Below are positions 28,707 to 35,877 of a stretch of 64,000 nt of DNA, piece after piece; the first letter of the stretch is position 1; each line of letters starts with the position of its first letter. The notes beneath the pieces were generated by a model. It saw nothing but the letters and a program-made list of their open reading frames with translations. It did no database searches and was not told the origin of the DNA. Origin of the DNA: Ureibacillus sinduriensis BLB-1 = JCM 15800 (GTDB lineage: Bacteria > Bacillota > Bacilli > Bacillales_A > Planococcaceae); assembly GCF_000772955.1 (NCBI RefSeq), contig NZ_JPVO01000044.1:62001-126000 (forward strand). Reading direction: 5' to 3'. Made by a program: the position numbers and the translations under genes.

Positions 28707-29243
28707 CTATTTTGTGAAACGATTTGCATAGCTGCTCGCAACAAATGAGTGAGGTTTAATTTTCGCTTTCACCCCAAGAGTATTCATTCGGGAAATCATT
28801 TCTTTCACAAATATGCTCGTTTTATTTCTTTTTCCCGCACCAATATCAATATGCCCTTCGACTGTAAAGCTTGCGCCTCTATAAACATTAGGCAATACAA
28901 TGTCGATCAAAATGTCTTTTTTCTCATTGGAAAAGAGGGATACGACTTCTTCCGTTAAGGTTGTTTCATAGGAGATGCGTTCATAGAGGTTGGTCATTTT
29001 CCTTGGAATTATGACCTTTCTGAAGCAAGCCCAAACGCCTTTTCTTTCTTGCTGAATTACAATCCCGGTTATGAATCTTGTTTCTCGACTAAATACTTGT
29101 GAATCGGTCCCAAACATTAATTTAAAGTTGCCGGTGGGGTCTTTTTCCATAAATTGTTCAATATTACGAAAAACCCTCTCAAATGACATGTCCTTGTTAC
29201 TTAAATTTTGAAAGGTAATATTACTTGCGTAATCTTTTGCCAT
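28707..29243 (-). CDS. ykuK: Ribonuclease H-like YkuK family protein
   Basis: This 178-residue protein matches B. subtilis YkuK (DUF458), with FGTDSQVF near residue 44, EGHIDIGAGKRNKTS near 127, and the C-terminal KPHSFVASSYANRFTK. The acidic residues Asp47 and Glu127/Asp131 sit where RNase H-fold enzymes bind metals. The ATG follows AGAAGGGTAGG. The cellular role is not established. Confidence 0.85.
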   Translation of the reverse strand: MAKDYASNITFQNLSNKDMSFERVFRNIEQFMEKDPTGNFKLMFGTDSQVFSRETRFITGIVIQQERKGVWACFRKVIIPRKMTNLYERISYETTLTEEVVSLFSNEKKDILIDIVLPNVYRGASFTVEGHIDIGAGKRNKTSIFVKEMISRMNTLGVKAKIKPHSFVASSYANRFTK

Positions 29244-29482
29244 TCTTCCTACCCTTCTCTTGTTAGTCGATTAATACAGCTTATTCTTCAAAATGAAAAA
29301 ATAAGATAAATTTTGAATAACCTAAATCAAAATTCATCAAACTTGGAAACGACCTGCCAATGGATAAATCATTATAAGTATAAAAAGTTGCGATTTGGCT
29401 AATAAAAGAGAGGTATTAGGAGCTTTAATCAAGAATAGTTCATTATAATTCTTGCAAAAAATGAACCTTGGAGGGATCAATA

Positions 29483-29878
29483 ATGGGAAAAGTAATTCAT
29501 TTTGAAATTCATGTAGATGATATGGAGAGGGCCAAGAACTTTTATGGAGAAGTTTTCGATTGGACATTTGAAGATTGGACTGATTATGCCGGAATGCCTT
29601 ACTTTGGTGCGGTTACCGGGGATGATGGAAAACTTGGAATCAATGGAGCGCTAATAAAACGTCAAGGTGCTTCGCCGGAACCGAACCAAAGTGTAAATAG
29701 TTTCGTTTGTACATTGGGTGTCGATGATTACGATGCAACAGAAAAGAAAATTTTGGAGAATGGCGGGAAAGTTGCCCTACCGAAATATGCATTGCCGCAG
29801 ATGGCGTGGCAGGGATATTATATTGATACAGAAGGAAATATTTTCGGAATTCATCAAGCAGATGAAAATGCCAAGTAG
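29483..29878 (+). CDS. VOC-family (glyoxalase-like) protein
   Basis: This 131-residue protein has the vicinal-oxygen-chelate fold: VIHFEIHVDDMERAKNFYGEVF at the start, a matching VNSFVCTLGVDDYDATEKKILENGG second half, and a C-terminal IDTEGNIFGIHQAD. Such proteins bind a metal and act on small electrophiles or resistance substrates; the substrate is unknown. The start at 29483 follows CTTGGAGGG; an in-frame upstream start is not needed. Confidence 0.85.
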   Translation: MGKVIHFEIHVDDMERAKNFYGEVFDWTFEDWTDYAGMPYFGAVTGDDGKLGINGALIKRQGASPEPNQSVNSFVCTLGVDDYDATEKKILENGGKVALPKYALPQMAWQGYYIDTEGNIFGIHQADENAK

Positions 29879-29986
29879 ATAATAAGTTGTTATAAAGATG
29901 AATCAGTTTTGAGAATTTTCAACCCTTAGGCTTTTTTTTATCCCAAAATATAGCACAACAGTCATAAAACAAATAGTGATTTAATT

Positions 29987-30166
29987 ATGGCCTATGAATG
30001 TAATTTAGAAATCATTAAACGTGATTTTGTGCTCATGCAGTATTGCGAATACAACAACAAAGAGCGTGAATTGAGTTCGCGCATGATAATACATTTTAAT
30101 AAAGATGATAATTTACCGCCTGAAGAAGTTCATAAATATGGAGTTAATTTGCGGAAAATTATTTAA
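29987..30166 (+). CDS. Small hypothetical protein
   Basis: This 59-codon frame (MAYECNLEIIKRDF... to LRKII) ends 27 bp before the caspase-like gene and shares its AT-rich character. No good ribosome site precedes the ATG, so it may be the remnant of a longer gene or a small partner. The family is not recognised. Confidence 0.35.
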   Translation: MAYECNLEIIKRDFVLMQYCEYNNKERELSSRMIIHFNKDDNLPPEEVHKYGVNLRKII

Positions 30167-30193
30167 GTTTAATTAACTTAGGAGTAATGTAAG

Positions 30194-30751
30194 TTGAGTA
30201 GACCTGAGATGTATGTAAGTTTAGTCGTTGGACCGAATTGTGATATGGAATCGTATGCTATAAGATCAGCACTGGAGTATTTTGGCGCAAGGGTTAATAT
30301 ACATTGGATAGGTAGACCCAATGATTTACTTGATGTTCTATCTGGTAAAGAACTTAATCATAAAGTGGACTATTTAATTTTAAATTTCCATGGAGATGAA
30401 GGTAGATTTTGTATGCCTGAACTTGGTGAGGATGTTTATGAGTGTAATGAACCAAGAGGGGAATTTTTTGGGGATCAAGAGGTTAAACAATATACGAATT
30501 TAAAAGATATAAAAGTTATTGCATCTGGTTGTACATTAGGTATGAAACAATTAGCGAACGCTTTTCTTGAATGTGGTTGTCAATCTTATATAGGTCCGGA
30601 TGATTACATAGATGGTAATGCTAATTTGATGTTCGTTATAACGTTTATGTATGAAATTATAAATAATCATAGAAGCCAAGAGGAAGCTTTTGAAATTGCT
30701 AGGTCAATTGACAAAGAAACAGCAATGTACAAATTGTATAAGTTAATGTGA
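30194..30751 (+). CDS. Stand-alone caspase/CHAT-fold-like protein
   Basis: This 185-residue protein shows the two signatures of clan CD cysteine peptidases: a strand ending in LILNFHGDEG (His66) and a later strand ending in IASGCTLG (Cys113). These are followed by a CHAT-like helix and strand (LANAFLECGCQSYIGP) and a long helix. No extra domain, signal peptide or membrane segment is present. The start is TTG 30194 with AGGAG 9 bp upstream. The gene has more AT-rich codons than its neighbours and sits beside an unrecognised 59-codon ORF, which hints at acquisition. Peptidase activity is inferred from the His/Cys pair only. Confidence 0.6.
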   Translation: MSRPEMYVSLVVGPNCDMESYAIRSALEYFGARVNIHWIGRPNDLLDVLSGKELNHKVDYLILNFHGDEGRFCMPELGEDVYECNEPRGEFFGDQEVKQYTNLKDIKVIASGCTLGMKQLANAFLECGCQSYIGPDDYIDGNANLMFVITFMYEIINNHRSQEEAFEIARSIDKETAMYKLYKLM

Positions 30752-31180
30752 AGGAAAAAGTAAGAGGATCATTCGCAACAAAGTAATCTCATTAGGTCTT
30801 TAGAATAAACGAAATTTTACTACTATAGTTAAAAACAGAAATTTAATCTTGCAATGGACTTAGTGTTTTAAACTGCTATTTCCTGACAGTAACCTTATTC
30901 AAATAGAAAAGGACTGGATGGCAGAAGTCATCCAGCCCAAAAATAATCCCTTATTAAGTAACCTTGTTCTTTAAGGAAAAGGACACAGTTTCTTATTGAA
31001 GGATTACCCAGACTGTATTGCAAACGCTTGGCAGACAATGCGGGCAGTCGAGTTCGAGTGAAGACCCGAATAGAACATTGCGTTCTTGAGGGGACGAGCG
31101 AGACAACCAACGTAGGATAAAAGCGTTTTCAACAATCTGGGGCAACATCTTCTGCGATGAAGAATGTTGCCTGCCTTGAA
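30752..31180. other. Gene-poor region with several hairpins
   Basis: No convincing gene lies here. A hairpin at 30911-30937 (CTGGATG/CATCCAG) has a T-rich tail only on the minus strand. Another at about 31143-31173 (GGCAACATcTTC / GAAGaATGTTGCC) lies just past the small minus-strand gene. A 14-base match (CGAGACAACCAACG) at 31099-31112 recurs at 6532-6545. The region may be the remains of a mobile or repeat element. Confidence 0.4.
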
Positions 31181-31339
31181 TTATTGGGAATTTTTTAAGT
31201 CGTGTTTTTTGCCGGATGCCGATTCGGGTGGTTTCGGCTCTACATGTTCTTTTGCTATTTCGGTATTCATTCGCAACGTAGCTGCATCCAGATTATTATT
31301 TAATGCCGCTTCTTCATTAAGTTTTTCCTCTTTTTTCAT
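31181..31339 (-). CDS. Small hydrophilic protein, unrecognised
   Basis: This 52-residue ORF (MKKEEKLNEEAALNNN... ending KKHDLKNSQ) is preceded by a near-perfect AGGAGGAACTAGAGTG ribosome site. A GTG directly before the ATG could also start it. It is highly charged with no hydrophobic segment, like many small spore or stress proteins of Bacillales. A GC-rich hairpin follows the stop. It is worth adding to the annotation because of the strong ribosome site. Confidence 0.55.
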   Translation of the reverse strand: MKKEEKLNEEAALNNNLDAATLRMNTEIAKEHVEPKPPESASGKKHDLKNSQ

Positions 31340-31484
31340 CACTCTAGTTCCTCCTGCGTATCGCGTTTACTTTAGATTGCCCACATATCCTTTTAAAATG
31401 TATCCTCTTGGGGATGAATTAGGTAAGAGATGTTTAGTCTTTATAGAGAATTGCACAAAATAAAGCTAGTAAGGAGTGATTAAG

Positions 31485-31730
31485 ATGGCAATATGCCCGT
31501 TATGCAACTCGCTAAAAGTGATGGAAGTTGATTGTCCAAATTGCAATACACGGTTAGAGGATTCCGGAAAAGTATCCGATTATTTAGATCCATATGGTCA
31601 TTATAATGATGAAGAAACGGTGAAAATGGGGGACGGTTACCCAAATACCGCCAAAGATCAGATTTGCCCACATTTAATGGTTTGCAAAACCTGTGGGTAT
31701 GATGAAGTTAGATTTATAGAGGAAGAATAA
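31485..31730 (+). CDS. Small zinc-ribbon protein
   Basis: This 81-residue protein has two CxxC knuckles at the N-terminus (CPLC and CPNC) and further metal ligands later (CPHLMVCKTCGY), suggesting two zinc sites. The middle is acidic. The start at 31485 is chosen because AAGGAG lies 8 bp upstream; a GTG at 31476 overlaps that site. Function unknown. Confidence 0.75.
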   Translation: MAICPLCNSLKVMEVDCPNCNTRLEDSGKVSDYLDPYGHYNDEETVKMGDGYPNTAKDQICPHLMVCKTCGYDEVRFIEEE

Positions 31731-31731
31731 A

Positions 31732-31762
31732 GGCTCGGTTCTATATTTGATAGAACCGAGCC
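31732..31762. terminator. Bidirectional terminator
   Basis: GGCTCGGTTCTAT pairs perfectly with ATAGAACCGAGCC between two convergent genes; the T-rich tail is better on the minus strand. Confidence 0.75.
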
Positions 31763-31778
31763 ATATAACCAGATTGTT

Positions 31779-32381
31779 TTAGTCATCAATTTCTACGTTT
31801 AAAATCTCACCTGACTCGGCATTTACCTCTACTTCAACCTCGGATCCACCTTTTTCAAAATTTACTGTATAGATGTGAATTCCATTTTCTTCATCCAATG
31901 ACCAACTCTCAGGAAGCAATTCATTTGTTTCACGTACAGATGAAGCGGATTTTATTGCAGCTGAGGGTTCTATAATGATCGAAAAATCTAAAGTGCCTTC
32001 ACGTTCAGTCTCTGTATCAGTTTCTTCTTTTAGCACTTTTTTAGTTTCAGCATCAATCGTTAATTCATATTCTTTAGATGCGTCTTGTCCGGTTACTTCA
32101 TATTCATATTTCCCAAAACTTGTATCCAGATCAACTGAATGGATGGCAGCTTCAGGATAGGACTCTTGGAAAATGTTTGCGGCATCTTGAAGCGACATAG
32201 TAACCTTCGTAATATCAGCTGATTTTTCACTAGTTGGCGATTCTTCAACCTTCCCTGCTTCCATATTGACTTCTTCTTTTGTTGGTTGTACAGTGCCTGA
32301 ATTATTTGTTGATTGCTCTGAATTGTTGCATGCTGTTAATAACAATAATGTACTTCCTGTAAATATCAATTTTTTTAACAT
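31779..32381 (-). CDS. PepSY-domain lipoprotein
   Basis: This 200-residue protein has a lipoprotein signal with lipobox LTAC (Cys18), a low-complexity Ser/Thr/Glu segment to about residue 55, and two PepSY-like repeats. The first (about 62-120) has ANIFQESYPEAAIHSVDLD...YELTIDAETKKVL. The second (about 135-200) has the parallel VEVEVNAESGEILNVEI. PepSY domains are extracytoplasmic and are linked to peptidase inhibition. The ATG follows AAGGAGATATAG. Confidence 0.8.
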   Translation of the reverse strand: MLKKLIFTGSTLLLLTACNNSEQSTNNSGTVQPTKEEVNMEAGKVEESPTSEKSADITKVTMSLQDAANIFQESYPEAAIHSVDLDTSFGKYEYEVTGQDASKEYELTIDAETKKVLKEETDTETEREGTLDFSIIIEPSAAIKSASSVRETNELLPESWSLDEENGIHIYTVNFEKGGSEVEVEVNAESGEILNVEIDD

Positions 32382-32573
32382 ATCTATATCTCCTTATGTG
32401 TTTGATTTTATTATTATTTTTACCTGCTTTATAGTAAAACATAAACATTAGAATATGCTGAGAGACACATTAAAAATTGATGAACCATCTACAAAATAAG
32501 AAGAGAAAGTTATAAAATGGAGAGGTGGGAAAATTCATAAAATTCGAAATTGGTTTGTTGATGGGGGATAGCG

Positions 32574-33581
32574 ATGAAAATATTAGTTATTGGAAATGAA
32601 GATCGATATAAAAAATATATGCCAAATACAGAAATCATAAAGGAAGCCGATATAACGTTTTGTACACTCGGAACAAGCGATGAAGATCTAATCAGGCTAG
32701 GAAAAGACGCTGAGGTATTGTTGGTTGATGCGATTGCTCCGGTAAGTAAAAACTTAATAGAGAACTTACCTAACCTTCAGCTCATCCATTCTGAAGGTGT
32801 TGGATATAATGCAATTGATATACATACTGCCAAAGAACGTGGTATTTATGTTTGCAACAATAAAGGGATCAATTCGGGTGCGGTTGCCGAACAGACAATT
32901 CTGCTAATGCTTGGGTTATTAAGAAAAGTAGCAACAGGTGATCGGAGCGTACGGGAAGGCGATCAATTAAAGACAAAAGAAAAGGCGATGATTGAAGGGA
33001 TAACTGAGCTGGCGGATTGCAAAGTGGGGTTGATCGGATTTGGAGATATCGCAAAAGCAACGGCAAAACGACTCCATCCGTTCGAATGTGAAATCTACTA
33101 TTATAGTAGAACACGTCTAACAAAAGAAATGGAAGACGAGTTCCATGTTACGTATTTGGATTTAAATGAACTAGCGGCCACATGTGATATTATAAGTATT
33201 CATGTACCGGTAACAGAAGAGACAACAGGAATGATAAATCAGGAATTCTTAAAGAAAATGAAGAAGACAGCTTATCTAGTTAACACAGCCCGAGGAGAAC
33301 TGATAGATAATGAAGCGATGAGGCAAGCTTTAATCGACGGTGATATTCGAGGTGCAGGTTTTGATACGGTTTATCCAGAACCTACAACAAAGGACAACCC
33401 TCTGGTTGATCTTCCTGACGATGTAGCAGGCAAAGTATTGTTTTCACCACATATCGGTGGAATTACATCCAGCACATTTTACAGAGCTCATGAAAATATA
33501 TGGTCAAATGTACAAGCGGTCACGAACGGACAGAGGCCAAATTATGTGGTAAACGGTGTGTTGAAGATTCGGAGAGGTTAA
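32574..33581 (+). CDS. D-isomer-specific 2-hydroxyacid dehydrogenase
   Basis: This 335-residue NAD-dependent enzyme has the cofactor motif GLIGFGDIA near residue 150. Catalytic residues are visible: Arg in NTARGELID near 243, Glu in the GAGFDTVYPEP region near 270, and His in SPHIGGIT near 296. It interconverts a 2-keto acid and its D-2-hydroxy acid; the substrate is not predictable. The ATG follows TGGGGGATAGCG. Confidence 0.88.
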   Translation: MKILVIGNEDRYKKYMPNTEIIKEADITFCTLGTSDEDLIRLGKDAEVLLVDAIAPVSKNLIENLPNLQLIHSEGVGYNAIDIHTAKERGIYVCNNKGINSGAVAEQTILLMLGLLRKVATGDRSVREGDQLKTKEKAMIEGITELADCKVGLIGFGDIAKATAKRLHPFECEIYYYSRTRLTKEMEDEFHVTYLDLNELAATCDIISIHVPVTEETTGMINQEFLKKMKKTAYLVNTARGELIDNEAMRQALIDGDIRGAGFDTVYPEPTTKDNPLVDLPDDVAGKVLFSPHIGGITSSTFYRAHENIWSNVQAVTNGQRPNYVVNGVLKIRRG

Positions 33582-33657
33582 AAAGGATGAAGAATGGGGC
33601 CGTAGAAAGGAATTTTCAACAAAAGAGGCCTTAAAGAAAGTCCACTTTTTAATTATT

Positions 33658-33756
33658 TCACCTTGTTCTTTTGTTGAGCACTTTTTGTATATGACCTGTT
33701 ACACCTTGTTCCACTGCACTTTCTTCACGGTTATTTGCTTTTTTGTCTTTCTTCAA
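33658..33756 (-). CDS. Possible very small basic protein
   Basis: A 32-residue frame (MKKDKKANNREESAVEQGV... ending NKRTR) begins at TTG with GAGGTGA 8 bp upstream on the minus strand. It is basic, very hydrophilic and of the size of minor SASPs such as SspL, but I cannot match it to one. The surrounding 33582-33887 gap otherwise holds only a 10-bp inverted repeat (33617-33626 with 33667-33676) and the dapA terminator. Confidence 0.4.
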   Translation of the reverse strand: MKKDKKANNREESAVEQGVTGHIQKVLNKRTR

Positions 33757-33856
33757 AGGCTTAATTCACCTCGTCATCAGCTCCAACGTCAAATTGCACC
33801 AAGTAGGAAAGAATAGACGTGCGCAACAAAAAAGAAAGTTGTAATAGAAAAAATAA

Positions 33857-33880
33857 AACAGGGCGACGAGTCGCCCTGTT
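33857..33880 (-). terminator. dapA terminator
   Basis: AACAGGGCGAC pairs almost perfectly with TCGCCCTGTT; read on the minus strand a TTTTATTTTTT tail follows. Confidence 0.85.
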
Positions 33881-33887
33881 AAATTTA

Positions 33888-34772
33888 TTAAATATTAACT
33901 TCTTCAAATGTGTTTAGAATTGCTTGTAATGAGGCCATTTCGTCACTATTTAACGGAATCATTGGCAAACGTACACCGCCAACTGGAATTCCGTTTAGAT
34001 TCAGGGCTGCTTTTACGGAAGTGGGATTTGGTGTTGCAAATAAGGCTTTCATGACTGGCAGGAGTGTACGATGATCCTTTGCAGCCCCCGCTAAATCACC
34101 ATTTTGAAATTTATGAATCATCGATTGCATTTCATTGCCAACAATGTGAGCCGCAACGGAAATTACACCTGTTCCGCCAATCGATAAAATCGGTAAAGTT
34201 AACCCGTCATCCCCGCTATATAAAGAGAAGCCTTCCGGTGTCTTTTCAATCATTTCAGCCATGGCATCAAGATTACCGCTAGCTTCTTTGATGGCAACAA
34301 TATTATGGATAGCTGAGAGGCGGATTACAGTTTCGACTGATAAATTTACAACACTGCGACCAGGGATATTATAAAGAATAATGGGCAAAGTAGTGCTTTT
34401 TGCTATTGCTTTAAAATGCTGGTACATTCCTTCTTGTGAAGGTTTATTGTAGTAAGGTGTTACAAGCATGATGCCGTCGACACCCGCGTTTTCGGCTTGT
34501 TTTGTCAAGATGATTGAATCTCGTGTATTATAAGAACCAGTTCCTGCAATGACAGGTACACGACCGTCTACAACTTTTACGGCAAATCTAAACAAATCAA
34601 GCTTTTCTTGTTCACTCAAAGTAGGCGATTCTCCTGTAGTGCCTGATACGACCAAGCCATCAGTTCCATTTGCAATTAAATAGTTAATTAAATTTCTAGT
34701 AGCATTCCAATCAATTTCTCCAGACGCATCAAATGGCGTCACCATAGCAGTTAAAATTTTTCCAAAGTTCAT
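33888..34772 (-). CDS. dapA: 4-hydroxy-tetrahydrodipicolinate synthase
   Basis: This 294-residue aldolase condenses pyruvate with aspartate semialdehyde, the branch point to diaminopimelate, lysine and dipicolinate. Seen in the sequence: SGTTGESPTLS near residue 43, PYYNKPSQEG near 106 (catalytic Tyr), and the Schiff-base lysine in VAIKEASGN near 161. The start follows AAGGATGTGGAG. It stands alone behind a lysine riboswitch, so lysine should switch it off. This is unusual in that the pathway branch also feeds the cell wall and the spore. Confidence 0.95.
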   Translation of the reverse strand: MNFGKILTAMVTPFDASGEIDWNATRNLINYLIANGTDGLVVSGTTGESPTLSEQEKLDLFRFAVKVVDGRVPVIAGTGSYNTRDSIILTKQAENAGVDGIMLVTPYYNKPSQEGMYQHFKAIAKSTTLPIILYNIPGRSVVNLSVETVIRLSAIHNIVAIKEASGNLDAMAEMIEKTPEGFSLYSGDDGLTLPILSIGGTGVISVAAHIVGNEMQSMIHKFQNGDLAGAAKDHRTLLPVMKALFATPNPTSVKAALNLNGIPVGGVRLPMIPLNSDEMASLQAILNTFEEVNI

Positions 34773-34913
34773 TGCTTCTCCACATCCTTTAATTTTTTAG
34801 CAGAAAAGAAGGTAAACCATCTTTTCCCCTTACAGGCAACCAAGGTCAGTCAATCGCGTCAACCTATAGTTTTCTAAGTAAATAGAGGGAGAAGGGCGTT
34901 ATGATAAGTAAAC

Positions 34914-34945
34914 GCAAAAAAGCAACAACGAGGGTTCGTTGTTGC
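34914..34945 (-). terminator. Expression-platform terminator of the lysine riboswitch
   Basis: On the minus strand GCAACAACGA pairs with TCGTTGTTGC and six T follow. It lies about 30 nt after the aptamer and about 140 nt before dapA, where an OFF-switch terminator is expected. Confidence 0.85.
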
Positions 34946-34973
34946 GAAGAAATAAAGTTCATTTCCTTGCGTA

Positions 34974-35146
34974 AGATAGCCCTCCATATAGAAACCTATA
35001 TGACAGTTCTGCATTTGTTCAACAACAGAACCAGCTCGTGAGATTATGAGTTTCTCAAAAGCTTCGGCAAATTCCCCTTTTCACAATCTTCTTCGGATCT
35101 CATAGTCCTCAAACTGTGTACTGATGGTTTTTGCTCCTCTATCCTT
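34974..35146 (-). ncRNA. Lysine riboswitch (L box)
   Basis: Read on the minus strand, the element opens with GGATAGAGGAGC and closes with GGAGGGCTATC, the paired P1 ends of the L box. Between them are the hallmark AAAGGGGAATTTGCCGAAG segment and the AACTGTCA segment near the 3' side. This is the aptamer that binds lysine and causes premature termination at the adjacent hairpin. It controls dapA. Confidence 0.93.
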
Positions 35147-35460
35147 ACTTCAAAAGTTCTTGAAATAAGTGATTATTTAATTTAAATAAAATAATACCTC
35201 TTTCAATTATTAAATGCAACCCCTTTTGTGCAAGTTTTTTGAATCTTTAGCCTATACTATTTAAAGTTTGGAGGATAGATATACATATAATTTCCATCTT
35301 AAAGTCCAATATTCGGTTATGTCCCAATTGTAATGCTATGTTTTGACTTGATAGCCATCCTGAATATTAATACGAGGAAAATTGATGCTGGAAAGGAATG
35401 TTTAGCAACGTATTAAAAATGCCTCTTTGACCATTCTAATCTCACAAGGAGGTGAGAGAA
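35147..35460 (+). promoter_or_regulatory. Intergenic region with a sigma-G-like promoter before the SASP gene
   Basis: CATTCTA at 35432-35438 fits the sigma-G -10 consensus CATNMTA, and CGTATT at 35409-35414 lies 17 bp upstream as a partial -35. The dapA riboswitch promoter must lie near 35150-35230 on the minus strand, but I cannot place it with confidence. No gene is seen. Confidence 0.45.
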
Positions 35461-35667
35461 ATGGCTTCTAATAGAAGTTCCAACAAATTGCTCTTCCCAG
35501 GTGCTCAAGCTGCAATGGATCAAATGAAGTTTGAAATTGCACAAGAGTTTGGAGTTAACCTTGGACCAGATGATGCTTCACGTGCCAATGGTTCAGTTGG
35601 TGGTGAAATTACGAAACGACTTGTACAAATGGCTGAAGCACAGTTAAAAGGACGTTCCGGTCAATAG
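35461..35667 (+). CDS. Alpha/beta-type small acid-soluble spore protein
   Basis: This 68-residue protein is a typical DNA-coating SASP. It has the GPR protease site [10 protein letters not shown] near residues 27-36 and the conserved [19 protein letters not shown] second half. These proteins saturate spore DNA and are degraded at germination. The start at 35461 follows AAGGAGGTGAGAGAA; the in-frame ATG 9 bp upstream overlaps the ribosome site. Confidence 0.95.
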   Translation: MASNRSSNKLLFPGAQAAMDQMKFEIAQEFGVNLGPDDASRANGSVGGEITKRLVQMAEAQLKGRSGQ

Positions 35668-35692
35668 ATTAAAAATAAATAAAAGTGACTGA

Positions 35693-35728
35693 GGGCTGTT
35701 ACAAAAAATACTTTTTGTGACAGCCTTT
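35693..35728 (+). terminator. SASP gene terminator
   Basis: GGCTGTTACAAAAA pairs with TTTTTGTGACAGCC (one wobble) and TTT follows. Confidence 0.85.
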
Positions 35729-35877
35729 AAAATTATACATATAAAGGCCAAAGACTATTTCAGAAATTCCATATTCATATTAATTTTTCAAAAAATAGAA
35801 AAATTGCTATATTTATATTCTGCTTTTTGATAAAATTCAATTGATTTAGAATTTTACCAATTAGGAGATGAGTTTTA

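Noticed and set aside
30928-31110. 60-codon minus-strand frame as a gene or transposase remnant
   Set aside because: No ribosome site, Arg/Cys-rich random-looking composition, and its end lies in a hairpin; no transposase motif seen.
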